The position numbers were made by a program, and so were the translations under genes. From Hominenteromicrobium mulieris (GTDB lineage Bacteria > Bacillota > Clostridia > Oscillospirales > Acutalibacteraceae): 64,000 bases of DNA. Location of the stretch: assembly GCF_020687165.1 (NCBI RefSeq), contig NZ_JAJEQC010000002.1; one strand, given 5' to 3'. Positions 8,634-16,995 of the stretch are shown here, piece after piece (position 1 is the stretch's first letter; the number at the start of each line of letters is the position of its first letter). The notes beneath the pieces were generated by a model, which was given only the letters and a program-made list of their open reading frames with translations, had not been told where the DNA came from and made no database searches.

Positions 8634-9524
8634 ATGGTCGAAAAAAACAAAGGGTTTCAGGTCGGCGCACACATTGTGATGGTCATCCTTTCCCTGTGCT
8701 GCATCTTCCCGTTCCTTCTGCTCATCGTGTCCTCCATTACGGACGAGCAGGAATTGATCCGCAACGGCTACACGCTGTTCCCGAAGGCACTCAGTCTGAA
8801 TGCTTACCAGTACATGTTTAAGAGCAGCAACAAGATTATCTCCGCGTACGGCATCACAATCCTCTCCACAGTTGTGGGTACGGTGTGCGGTCTTTCCATG
8901 ACAATCCTCATGGCTTACCCGCTTTCCCGCCGCGACCTGCCGGGCCGCAACGGTCTTGCGTTCTACGTGTTCTTCACGATGCTGTTCTCCGGCGGTCTTG
9001 TGCCGACGTACATCATGTACACCCGTTACATCAAGGTGAGCAACACGATTTGGGCGCTCATCATTCCGTCCCTCGTGGTCAACGCATTCTACGTGATCAT
9101 GATGCGCACGTACTTCTCCACGAACATCCCGGAAGCTGTTATTGAAGCGGCGCGCATTGACGGTGCGGGCGAGTTCAGAATCCTGTTGACGATCGTTCTG
9201 CCGATGAGCGTTCCGATGGTTGCAACGATGACACTGCTTATCGGTCTTTCCTACTGGAACGATTGGAAAAACGGTCTTTACTATCTCCAGCAGAACAAGA
9301 GCCTTTACAGTATACAGGTTCTTTTGAATGACATGCTGCGAGACGTGCAGGCGCTGAAGAGCGGTATGGACGCTGCGGCTGCAGCTGAGATTACGGCGAA
9401 CATGCCGAGCACGGGCATCAAGATGGCAATCGCCGTTGTCGGTGTTCTGCCGGTGCTCGTTGTTTATCCGTTCTTCCAGAAGTACTTCGTCAAGGGCATC
9501 ACGATCGGCGCTGTTAAGGGCTGA
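8634..9524 (+). CDS. Sugar ABC transporter permease, YtcP/MalG type
   Basis: The protein has 296 residues with about six transmembrane helices. It carries an EAA loop (IPEAVIEAARIDGAGEFR) and ends in a short cytoplasmic tail with GAVKG, as in MalG-like carbohydrate permeases. AAGGAAGGGAGAG lies before the ATG. It forms the membrane channel together with the preceding permease. It is the last gene of the importer operon, since a strong hairpin follows at 9571. Confidence 0.9.
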   Translation: MVEKNKGFQVGAHIVMVILSLCCIFPFLLLIVSSITDEQELIRNGYTLFPKALSLNAYQYMFKSSNKIISAYGITILSTVVGTVCGLSMTILMAYPLSRRDLPGRNGLAFYVFFTMLFSGGLVPTYIMYTRYIKVSNTIWALIIPSLVVNAFYVIMMRTYFSTNIPEAVIEAARIDGAGEFRILLTIVLPMSVPMVATMTLLIGLSYWNDWKNGLYYLQQNKSLYSIQVLLNDMLRDVQALKSGMDAAAAAEITANMPSTGIKMAIAVVGVLPVLVVYPFFQKYFVKGITIGAVKG

Positions 9525-9570
9525 TTTGATCAATCAGATATTCTCTTTGCCAACATAATAATAGAATGAC

Positions 9571-9615
9571 AAAAATCACCTTCGCGGATTTCCTCCGGCG
9601 AGGGTGATTTTGTTA
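9571..9615. terminator. Bidirectional terminator between convergent operons
   Basis: AAAATCACCTTCGC pairs with GCGAGGGTGATTTT (14 bp, one G-U). It has T runs on both strands and sits between the plus-strand importer and the minus-strand PII-like gene. Confidence 0.75.
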
Positions 9616-9644
9616 TGTGCAGATATTTTGTTACGGTCGTTGTT

Positions 9645-10340
9645 TTATGTGTTTTCTTCGTTTAAGTCCTGTAATCTAAGGCCGGCAGTGCCGGTGACGG
9701 GCAGGGAAAAGACGATGGCTTTCGCTTTGGTCTCAAGCCCGGCTTCCTGCATAATGGCAGTCATGACGTTGTTTTTATCCGCGTGCTTTACGACGATGAG
9801 CACAAGCTCTTTTTCACTGGCGAGGGAAACGCCGAGGAACTTTTCCGCTCCCTCCATGCCGGTGCCCTTTGCGTGGATGACGGTGCCGCCGCCTGCGTTT
9901 TCGCGGCGCGCTGCGGCCATAATCTGCTCGGTATAGCCCTGGTTTGCGATGACGACCAGAAGCTCGTATTTGGTATCTTTCAAGACGCTTTCCTCTCCTT
10001 TCTGAAACGGCTGACCGTTCGTTAAAAACTCCAGCTGACGTTTGCCGCCGATACTGCTGAGCGGCATGGTGAACGCGATGCCGGTGCCGGGAATATCGAT
10101 GAGCATGATGGTCTGCAGTCCCTTTTGCACGGCACTCCAGACCTTGCCGGTGACAACGGAAAGCAGCACGGCTTTTTGCGTGGCTTCAAGTCCGAAATCG
10201 TTTAGAATTTCGGACGCGGCGGTGCCTTTGCCGAGCGTGCTGAGCACGACCTCGATCCCATAGGTTTTATAAAATGACAGAAATTTCTGGCTTTGGTTGC
10301 GGTCTGTAATGGTAATCATCCAGTATAAATTGTCGCCCAT
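9645..10340 (-). CDS. Tandem PII-like regulator next to DUF1538 protein
   Basis: The 231-residue protein looks like two PII-type ferredoxin-like domains in a row. The C-terminal copy (about 125-231) has the better PII match, with AGGGTVIHAKGTG where the T-loop region lies. The N-terminal copy (about 1-105) is degenerate. PII proteins sense nucleotides and control transporters or enzymes. The gene follows the DUF1538 membrane gene by 12 bp, and DUF1538 genes commonly sit beside PII-like genes, so it probably gates that protein. AAAGGAGGG lies 6 nt upstream of the ATG. The residues that bind effectors cannot be assigned from sequence alone. Confidence 0.7.
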   Translation of the reverse strand: MGDNLYWMITITDRNQSQKFLSFYKTYGIEVVLSTLGKGTAASEILNDFGLEATQKAVLLSVVTGKVWSAVQKGLQTIMLIDIPGTGIAFTMPLSSIGGKRQLEFLTNGQPFQKGEESVLKDTKYELLVVIANQGYTEQIMAAARRENAGGGTVIHAKGTGMEGAEKFLGVSLASEKELVLIVVKHADKNNVMTAIMQEAGLETKAKAIVFSLPVTGTAGLRLQDLNEENT

Positions 10341-10352
10341 AAACGCCCTCCT

Positions 10353-11888
10353 TTACAGTTCGATGATTGCGTTTTCGTCCATATCGGCGAATGCGGCGGG
10401 TGCGGCGGTCTCCGTTTTACGGCGCTGCATGAGCTTTGCCGCGAGGCCCATGACCTGAATGGTGATGAGCGGCGTCATGGCGACCATGGCAACGACACCG
10501 AAGGCATCTGTGACCATGTTGCCGCCGACGGCCGTGCACGCGCCCTGTGCGAGGGGGAGCAGAAATGCCGCAGTCATGGGGCCGGAAGCGACGCCGCCGG
10601 AGTCAAACGCGATGGCGGTGTAGATCTTCGGGACAAAAAACGAGATGATGAGCGCGAGCGCGTAGCCCGGGATGAGGAACCACAAAATCGAAATGCCGGT
10701 GAGGACGCGGATCATGGCGAGCCCGAGCGAGATGGACACGCCGACGGAAAGCCCGATGCCCATGGCCTTGGCGGAGATGGCGCCGTCTGTGATCTCCTCG
10801 ACCTGACGATTGAGAACGTACACGGCGGGCTCTGCGCGAACAATGAAATAGCCCATGACCATAGCGACGGGAATGATGACAGCGGAATATTTATAGGAAG
10901 CTAACTGCTGCCCGAGGTAATGACCGGCGGGCATGAAGCCGACATTTGCACCGGTAAGAAACAGCACAAGGCCGATGTATGTATAAACGAGGCCCATGCC
11001 GATCTGGAATAATTTGCGCTTAGAAAGCCGCAGAACAAGAAACTGCGCCGCGAGGAAAAAGAGAATGATCGGCAGGAGAGAGACGGCAATCTCGATGAGG
11101 TAGGTCGGGATACCGGTGCGGAACAGCTCGAAAAGCTCCGAGGAATCCTGCATTTCGGGCAGGATGGGCGGCGTGTAGGTGCTTTCATTCGGATTATAGA
11201 TGATGCCGAGGATCATGACGGCCAAAATGGGGCCGATGGACGAGAGCGCAACGAGACCGAAGCTGTCGTCTGCCGCATGGCGGTCGCTGCGGATGGCCGA
11301 GATGCCGACGCCGAGCGCCATGATGAACGGCACGGTCATGGGGCCGGTCGTCACGCCGCCGGAATCGAACGCGACGGCGAGAAATTCCGGCGGGACAAAG
11401 AACGCCAGAAGAAACACGACGGCGTAGCATCCGACAAGCAGCGGCGGCAGCGCGATGGAAAACAGCATGCGCAGAAGCGACACGACGAGGAACACGCCGA
11501 CACCGCATGCGACGGATAGAATGAGAATTAAATTCGGCACGGACGGCACCTGCGATGCGAGCACCTGTAAGTCCGGCTCCGAGACCGTGATGATAAAGCC
11601 GAGCAAAAACGAAAGCGTGATAACGGCACCGAGCTTTTTCGTTTTTGTCATGGCGGTACCGATGCGCTCGCCCATGGGGGTCATGGCGGTCTCTGCGCCG
11701 GTGGTGAAGAACATCATGCCGACCAAAATGAGCACTGCGCCCATTAAAAAGCACAGCAGAACGCTTGGCGAGAGCGGCGCAATGGTGAACGAGAGCGCCA
11801 GCACGATGGTGATGATGGGAAGGACAGCCTGAAGCGCTTCCTTCCATTTTTCAGAGAGGATTTGTCTTAGCTTCAATCGATGCCTCAC
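10353..11888 (-). CDS. Tandem DUF1538 membrane protein, probable cation antiporter
   Basis: This 511-residue polytopic membrane protein consists of two homologous halves. Each has the motif FDSGGV(T/A)(T/S)GPMT (first half near residue 175, second near 430), the mark of DUF1538. Paired DUF1538 proteins (UmpAB) have been described as Na+(K+)/H+ antiporters, so cation transport is the best family-based guess; here both units are fused in one chain. The GTG at 11888 lies only 2 nt after AGAAAGG, and a TTG at 11876 is an alternative start. The PII-like gene immediately downstream is probably its regulator. Confidence 0.72.
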   Translation of the reverse strand: MRHRLKLRQILSEKWKEALQAVLPIITIVLALSFTIAPLSPSVLLCFLMGAVLILVGMMFFTTGAETAMTPMGERIGTAMTKTKKLGAVITLSFLLGFIITVSEPDLQVLASQVPSVPNLILILSVACGVGVFLVVSLLRMLFSIALPPLLVGCYAVVFLLAFFVPPEFLAVAFDSGGVTTGPMTVPFIMALGVGISAIRSDRHAADDSFGLVALSSIGPILAVMILGIIYNPNESTYTPPILPEMQDSSELFELFRTGIPTYLIEIAVSLLPIILFFLAAQFLVLRLSKRKLFQIGMGLVYTYIGLVLFLTGANVGFMPAGHYLGQQLASYKYSAVIIPVAMVMGYFIVRAEPAVYVLNRQVEEITDGAISAKAMGIGLSVGVSISLGLAMIRVLTGISILWFLIPGYALALIISFFVPKIYTAIAFDSGGVASGPMTAAFLLPLAQGACTAVGGNMVTDAFGVVAMVAMTPLITIQVMGLAAKLMQRRKTETAAPAAFADMDENAIIEL

Positions 11889-11933
11889 GACCTTTCTTAT
11901 GTGTTGTGGGGTGGTTGAACGAAAATCACTTTT

Positions 11934-11962
11934 ATTATAGCATAAAAACGCGTGTCTGTGAC
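11934..11962 (-). promoter_or_regulatory. Promoter of the DUF1538-PII operon
   Basis: On the minus strand GTCACA (11957-11962) and TATAAT (11934-11939) with a 17-bp spacer; TGC before the -10 makes it an extended -10. Confidence 0.65.
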
Positions 11963-12029
11963 GATTAAAATTGTGAATTTTTCAAAAAATGTATAAATCT
12001 AAACCAAAACGGAAATAGAGATGAAAACG

Positions 12030-12065
12030 AAAAGGCTGCCCGGCAAAGTGCGGGACAGCCTTTTT
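12030..12065 (-). terminator. Terminator after pflA
   Basis: AAAAGGCTG-CCCG pairs with CGGG-CAGCCTTTT around a short loop. On the minus strand the T-rich tail continues as TTTTCGTTTTC. Confidence 0.75.
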
Positions 12066-12073
12066 GGATGAAA

Positions 12074-12772
12074 TTATAGCTTTGAAAGGAGCGCTTCGAC
12101 GTGGCTTTGTGAGAACGAGGGTTTGTCGCCCATGGGGAACGGGATATGAAGCGCCTTGTATTTGGCGGCGCAGATGTTTTTAAACGGCAGCCACTCGATT
12201 TTCTCCAAATTGGAGAACGACTCCGCGAGAGCTTTGACGGCGCGGAGGCTCTCAACCGTATCGGAAAGACCGGGCGCGACGACGTGGCGCACCCAGAGGG
12301 GAATATGCATCGATTCCGTAAGGCGCATGAAATCGATCGTGTGCTGCAAGGAGCCGCCGCAGTGGGATTTGTACTGCGCTTCCGTGGGGAACTTGATGTC
12401 GCAAAGGACGAGGTCTGTGTGCTTGAGAACCTGCTTGGCACGGGAAAGGTCGCCGGCGCCGGCGGTATCGAGCGCGGTGTGGATGTTGTGCTCATGCAGG
12501 CGCCGGAATAATTCCGCGACGAACTCGGGCTGCAAAAGCGGTTCGCCGCCCGAGACGGTGACACCTCCATTTTCGCCGAAGTAGGGGCGGTAACGGAGGA
12601 TTGTTTTGCAGAGATCCTCTGCTGTGTAGGGCGTACCGCCGGTTAAGTCCCACGTTTCGGGGTTATGGCAGTAGGCACAGCGCAGCGGGCAGCCTTGCAG
12701 AAAGACGACGTAGCGCAGGCCGGGGCCGTCTACCGCGCCCATGGACTGTACGGAGCTGACGCGGCCTTCCAT
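12074..12772 (-). CDS. pflA: Pyruvate formate-lyase activating enzyme
   Basis: A radical SAM enzyme of 232 residues that installs the glycyl radical on PflB, using a [4Fe-4S] cluster and S-adenosylmethionine. The cluster motif CAYCHNP (CxxxCxxC) is at about residues 32-38, preceded by VDGPGLRYVVFLQGCPLR. A SAM-binding GGEP segment (SGGEPLLQPEF) follows near residue 77. The length matches PflA proteins. The ATG overlaps the pflB stop (TAATG), so the two are translationally coupled and share the ZTP-switched transcript. Confidence 0.95.
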   Translation of the reverse strand: MEGRVSSVQSMGAVDGPGLRYVVFLQGCPLRCAYCHNPETWDLTGGTPYTAEDLCKTILRYRPYFGENGGVTVSGGEPLLQPEFVAELFRRLHEHNIHTALDTAGAGDLSRAKQVLKHTDLVLCDIKFPTEAQYKSHCGGSLQHTIDFMRLTESMHIPLWVRHVVAPGLSDTVESLRAVKALAESFSNLEKIEWLPFKNICAAKYKALHIPFPMGDKPSFSQSHVEALLSKL

Positions 12773-15000
12773 TAGATTGCCTCATGGAATGTGCGGGAGA
12801 TGACTTCGCGCTGCTGCTCTTTGGAGAGACGGTGGAAGTTGACCGCATAGCCGGAAACGCGGATGGTGAGGTTGGGGTATTTTTCCGGGTTATGGTAGGC
12901 ATCGATGAGCGTTTCGCGGTTCATGACGTTGACGTTGAGGTGATGCGCACCCTGAATGAAGTAGCCAGAAAGGAGCTGGACGAGGTTTGTGATGCGGTCT
13001 TCCTCCGTTTTGCCGAGGGCTTCCGGAATGATGGAGAACGTGTTCGAGATGCCGTCACGGCAATAATCATAAGAAAGCTTTGCGACGGAGTTGAGCTCTG
13101 CGAGCGCGCCGGATTTATCACGGCCGCTCATGGGGTTTGCGCCCGGGGCGAGCGGCTCGCCGAGTTTGCGGCCATCCGGCGTGTTGCCGGTCTTTTTGCC
13201 GTACATAACGTTGGAGGTGATGGTCAAAATGGACAGCGTGTGCTGTGCGCCGCGATAGAGCGGGTATTCGCGCAGGGCATCGTAGAAGCGGCGCACCTGC
13301 TCGCAGGCGATGGAATCGACACGCGGGTCGTCATTGCCAAAGCACGGGAACTCACCCTCGGTCTCGAAGTCGGTGACGAGGCCGGTCTCGGGGTCGCGGA
13401 TGCAGCGCACCTTGGCGTATTTAATGGCGGAAAGGGAGTCTGCCATGCAGCTCATGCCGGCGATGCCGAACGCCATCAAACGGCGGACGTTCGTATCGTG
13501 CAGCGCCATCTGGCTCTTTTCGTAGGCGTATTTGTCGTGCATGTAGTGGATGGTGTTCATGGCATCGACGTAAGTTTTTGCGAGCCAATCGCGGTAGAAA
13601 TCGAGGCGGTTGAGGAGGCCGTCGAAATCGACGTATTCGTCCGGCCAGACAGGCATTTCAGGCGCGACGCGGGTCTTTTTCACTTCGTCCATGCCGCCGT
13701 TGATGGCGAGCAGGACGAGCTTTGCAAGGTTTGCGCGCGCACCGAAGAACTGCATATCTTTGCCGACGCGCATGGCGGAGACACAGCAGGCAATGGCGTA
13801 ATCATCACCGAATGCGGGGCGCATAACGGTGTCGCTCTCGTACTGGATGGCATCGGTATCGCAGGAGACCTTCGCGACGAAGCGCTTCCAGTTTTCCGGC
13901 AGGTGCTTCGACCACAGCACGGTGAGGTTCGGCTCCGGGGACGGGTGGAGGTTATAGAGCGTATGGAGCATGCGGTAAGAGTTTTTGGTGACGAGCGTGC
14001 GGCCGTCCTCGCCGGTGCCGCCGAGGGACTCGGTGATCCACATGGGGTCGCCGCCGAAAAGCTCGTTGTATTCAGGTGTGCGCAGGTGGCGCGCCATGCG
14101 GAGCTTTAAGACGAAATCGTCCATGATCTCCTGTGCGCCGGATTCATCGAGTACGCCTTCTTTGAGGTCACGTTCAAAATAAATGTCAAGGAATGTGGAG
14201 GTGCGGCCGAGGCTCATGGCGGCACCGTTCTGCTCTTTGATGGCGGCGAGATATGCGAAATAGAGCCACTGCACAGCCTCGCGGGCGTTTTCTGCCGGGC
14301 GGGTGATGTCGTAACCGTACATGGCGGCCATTTTCACCATGTCCTTGAGCGCGGTGATCTGGTCGGTGACTTCTTCGGAAAGGCGAATGGTATCGGCCGT
14401 GAGGGGATTTTTGCCGAGATCGGCTTTATCTTTCTGCTTTTGGAGAATCAAACGGTTTACGCCGTAGAGCGGAACGCGGCGGTAATCGCCGATGATGCGG
14501 CCGCGGCCGTAGGCATCCGGCAGGCCGGTGATGATGCCGGCGTGGCGTGCGGCGCGCACGTCATCCGTATAGGCAGAGAACACGCCGTCGTTGTGGGTCT
14601 TGTGGTATTTAAACTCCTCTTCAATTTTATCGGAGACCTTGTAGCCGTAGGCTTCGCAGGCGGAGCGCACCATACGCATGCCGCCGAACGGGTTGCAAGC
14701 GCGCTTTAACGGCTCATCGGTCTGGAGGCCGACGATGATCTCGTTTTCCTTATCAAGGTAGCCGGGGCCGAAAGACGTGGCGGTGATGACGGTTTCGGTA
14801 TCGATGTTCAAAACGCCGCCGTTTTGCTGCTCGGCGCGGCAGAGAGCCTCGTACTTTTCGAGCATTTTTTCGGTGCGAGCGGTCGGGGGCTGCAAAAAGC
14901 TTTCGTCGCCCGTGTAGGGGGTGTAGTTTTTCTGGATGAAGTCGCGGACATCGATGCGATCCTGCCACTTACCGCCTTTAAAATCTCTCCAAGCGTTCAT
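12772..15000 (-). CDS. pflB: Formate C-acetyltransferase (pyruvate formate-lyase)
   Basis: Converts pyruvate and CoA to acetyl-CoA and formate in anaerobic fermentation. The 742-residue protein has the catalytic Cys pair (IACCVSAMRVG, Cys405-Cys406) and the C-terminal glycyl-radical loop RVSGYAV (Gly717). The ATG at 15000 is chosen over an upstream in-frame ATG at 15063 because GAAAGGAATGG precedes it, the family N-terminus (MNAWRDFKGGKW) begins there, and the upstream extension would be encoded by the riboswitch terminator region. Formate made here can feed the tetrahydrofolate one-carbon pool, which fits control by a ZTP sensor. Confidence 0.96.
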   Translation of the reverse strand: MNAWRDFKGGKWQDRIDVRDFIQKNYTPYTGDESFLQPPTARTEKMLEKYEALCRAEQQNGGVLNIDTETVITATSFGPGYLDKENEIIVGLQTDEPLKRACNPFGGMRMVRSACEAYGYKVSDKIEEEFKYHKTHNDGVFSAYTDDVRAARHAGIITGLPDAYGRGRIIGDYRRVPLYGVNRLILQKQKDKADLGKNPLTADTIRLSEEVTDQITALKDMVKMAAMYGYDITRPAENAREAVQWLYFAYLAAIKEQNGAAMSLGRTSTFLDIYFERDLKEGVLDESGAQEIMDDFVLKLRMARHLRTPEYNELFGGDPMWITESLGGTGEDGRTLVTKNSYRMLHTLYNLHPSPEPNLTVLWSKHLPENWKRFVAKVSCDTDAIQYESDTVMRPAFGDDYAIACCVSAMRVGKDMQFFGARANLAKLVLLAINGGMDEVKKTRVAPEMPVWPDEYVDFDGLLNRLDFYRDWLAKTYVDAMNTIHYMHDKYAYEKSQMALHDTNVRRLMAFGIAGMSCMADSLSAIKYAKVRCIRDPETGLVTDFETEGEFPCFGNDDPRVDSIACEQVRRFYDALREYPLYRGAQHTLSILTITSNVMYGKKTGNTPDGRKLGEPLAPGANPMSGRDKSGALAELNSVAKLSYDYCRDGISNTFSIIPEALGKTEEDRITNLVQLLSGYFIQGAHHLNVNVMNRETLIDAYHNPEKYPNLTIRVSGYAVNFHRLSKEQQREVISRTFHEAI

Positions 15001-15062
15001 AGTTTCCCATTCCTTTCCGGCGTTTTGCCGTGCAAATTTCCTTGTTTTGGAAGCTGCTGACA

Positions 15063-15095
15063 TAAAAACAGGGCAGTGCTTTCAAAACACTGCCC
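15063..15095 (-). terminator. Expression-platform terminator in the pflB leader
   Basis: GGGCAGTG/CACTGCCC stem with a 9-nt loop, followed on the minus strand by TGTTTTT. The 5' arm uses the same GGGC that closes the ZTP aptamer, so the two structures exclude each other. Confidence 0.85.
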
Positions 15096-15160
15096 AGACG
15101 GTCGGCTCATTTTCATACTTTTGCTCCACGATGTCCCCATCTTGTATTCCGTCAGTTACA
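15088..15160 (-). ncRNA. ZTP riboswitch (pfl motif) controlling pflBA
   Basis: Read on the minus strand, the leader contains ACTGACGGAA, then a small hairpin arm pair GATG/CATC with GTGGAGC, then GAGCCGACCGTCTGGGC. GACGG pairs with CCGTC, and the CCGACCG-TCTGGGC block is the hallmark 3' half of the pfl motif, which senses ZMP/ZTP as an alarm for low 10-formyl-tetrahydrofolate. Ligand binding should hold the 3' GGGC in the aptamer, prevent the overlapping terminator and switch pflBA on. Recognised from the motif, not from a covariance search. Confidence 0.85.
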
Positions 15161-15183
15161 AAAGTACTTTAACTTGTGGTCTT

Positions 15184-15212
15184 ATTGTACACGCAAAAGT
15201 GCGAAATGTCAA
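15184..15212 (-). promoter_or_regulatory. Promoter of pflBA
   Basis: Perfect TTGACA (15207-15212) and TACAAT (15184-15189) with a 17-bp spacer on the minus strand. It overlaps the last codons of the ABC ATPase gene. Transcription would start near 15177, giving a leader of about 175 nt. Confidence 0.85.
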
Positions 15213-16009
15213 CTGTGAATTTTACGTTCGATGTACTCCACCTCTTTGTCGAGCATAACGGGGGTGAGGGAAACGCCGAACAGGTGCTCGATAAGGCCGG
15301 TTTTTAATAGCTCCTCCGGCGTGCCGCTTTGCATGATTTGGCCGTTTTTCATGAGAAGCAGGCGGTCACAGAACTTGAACGCGAGGGGGAGCTCGTGCAG
15401 GACGATACCGACGGCTTTGTTTTGCACTTTGAGCGTAGAGAGGAGCGCCATGAGCTCGAATTTATGGTGCGCATCAAGGTAAGTAGTGGGCTCATCGAGC
15501 AGGACGACGTCGGTGTTTTGCGCTAAAAGCATGGCGAGGAACACGCGCTGGCGCTCGCCGCCCGAAAGCATGGGCAGGCGGCGGTCGGCAAAGGCCGACA
15601 CACCGGCAGTTTTAAGCGCGTTTTGAATGACGGTGCGGTCTTTATTGGACAGCGTGCGCGAAAAGCCGAGATAGGGATAGCGCCCATGGGAGACGAGCGT
15701 TTTGGCGGTGATATCCGGCACGGCCCTTTGCTGCGGCAGGAACGAGACGCGCCGCGCGAGAGCTTTGGGGGCAAGGGCGGCAATGTCGGTTTCCGCGGTA
15801 CCGCCGCACAGGGTGATGCTGCCGGAATCCGCTTTAATAAGGCGGCAGAGCGCGCGGAGCAGCGTCGTTTTGCCGCAGCCGTTTGGGCCGAGGATGCCGG
15901 TGACTTCGCCGCGGCGGAGTTCGCCCGAGACTCCGCGGAGAATTTCGGCGTGATTTAACGTGACGCAAAGGTCAGCGAATTTTAAGGCGGTGGAAAGGTT
16001 TCGGTTCAT
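15209..16009 (-). CDS. FecE/BtuD-type ABC transporter ATPase
   Basis: The cytosolic ATPase subunit (266 residues) of a metal-chelate importer. Walker A is GPNGCGKTT (about residues 41-49), the signature is LSGGERQRV, Walker B is VVLLDEPTTYLD, and a switch His follows in VLHELPLA. This pattern is typical of iron-siderophore, heme or cobalamin importers. The ATG overlaps the permease stop by 4 bp. The substrate cannot be told from this subunit. The operon has no terminator before the pflB promoter, so some read-through into the pfl leader is possible. Confidence 0.9.
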   Translation of the reverse strand: MNRNLSTALKFADLCVTLNHAEILRGVSGELRRGEVTGILGPNGCGKTTLLRALCRLIKADSGSITLCGGTAETDIAALAPKALARRVSFLPQQRAVPDITAKTLVSHGRYPYLGFSRTLSNKDRTVIQNALKTAGVSAFADRRLPMLSGGERQRVFLAMLLAQNTDVVLLDEPTTYLDAHHKFELMALLSTLKVQNKAVGIVLHELPLAFKFCDRLLLMKNGQIMQSGTPEELLKTGLIEHLFGVSLTPVMLDKEVEYIERKIHS

Positions 16010-16995
16010 TCGAGTTTTCCTCCTTTTTTGCGCACGATGAGGAAAAGGAAGAACGGGCCGCCGAGCAGCGACAGTACGATGCCGACGGGAATCTCATACG
16101 GGGAAAACAGCGTGCGGCTGAGGGTATCGCACAATAAGACGAACGACGCGCCGAAGAGGGCCGAAAGCGGCACTAAGATGCGGTGGCGCGCGCCGATGAA
16201 GTGGCGCAGGATGTGCGGTACGATGAGCCCCACGAAGCCGAGAAGCCCCGAAAAGCTGACTGCGCCGCCAGCAAGCAGGCTGGCCGTCATGAGCAGGAGA
16301 AAGCGTGTTCCTTGCACACGCATGCCGAGCGACTGCGCGGTCTCATCGCCGAGGGAGAGAACGTCCATTTCGCCGGAAAACAGCACAGCAAGGAGCAGAC
16401 CAAGCAGGATGGCAATCCACGCGGGGGTGAGATTTTTGTACGCGATGCCGGAAAATCCGCCGATGAAAAAGGAGCTGGAATTATAGATGGTATCCGGGAA
16501 AAAGGTCTTTATGGCGTTGCTGCCGGCGGTGAAAACACTGCTTAAGGCCACGCCCGCGAGGGTGATCGTTGTGCGGGAAGCACCGCTTTTTGCTGCGACG
16601 GCATAAATGAGCAGCGACGCGAAAAGAGCGCCAAGGAATGCTGCAAACGGCAAAAACGCGGTGGCTGTGGGGAAGACGGCGAGCAAAAACAGCACGGCAA
16701 AGCCCGCCCCGGCGTTGACACCGATGATGTTCGGTGCGGCAAGGGCGTTATTTAAGACATTCTGCAAGAGCACACCGGAGACCGCAAGTGCTGCGCCCGA
16801 GAGCACGGCGGCAAGGGCGCGCGGCAGGCGCACGTAGAACAGGATGCGGCTGTCGGGCGTTAAACTGCCGTTTTGCAGGGCAGAGACAGCTTCGCGAATA
16901 GAAATTTGTGCCGAGCCGACACAGAGGCTCAGCACAAAGGAGAAAACGAGCAGCAAAAGCGCTGCGGGAAATAAAATTTTCTTACGCATCTTCAT
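16006..16995 (-). CDS. FecCD-family ABC permease
   Basis: A 329-residue integral membrane protein with about ten helices. It carries the FecCD hallmarks RLPR near residue 53, the long stretch NNALAAPNIIGVNAGAGFA and the terminal GLLGFVGLIVPHILR. It forms the homodimeric channel of a siderophore/heme/B12-type importer. The start overlaps the end of the binding-protein gene by 14 bp, and there is little ribosome-site signal, so translation is probably coupled. MRKKIL (start at 16989) is an alternative N-terminus. Confidence 0.92.
   Translation of the reverse strand: MKMRKKILFPAALLLLVFSFVLSLCVGSAQISIREAVSALQNGSLTPDSRILFYVRLPRALAAVLSGAALAVSGVLLQNVLNNALAAPNIIGVNAGAGFAVLFLLAVFPTATAFLPFAAFLGALFASLLIYAVAAKSGASRTTITLAGVALSSVFTAGSNAIKTFFPDTIYNSSSFFIGGFSGIAYKNLTPAWIAILLGLLLAVLFSGEMDVLSLGDETAQSLGMRVQGTRFLLLMTASLLAGGAVSFSGLLGFVGLIVPHILRHFIGARHRILVPLSALFGASFVLLCDTLSRTLFSPYEIPVGIVLSLLGGPFFLFLIVRKKGGKLE

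Noticed and set aside
15001..15063. An N-terminal extension of PflB starting at 15063.
   Set aside because: It would be encoded by the riboswitch terminator region and has no ribosome site; the family N-terminus begins at 15000.
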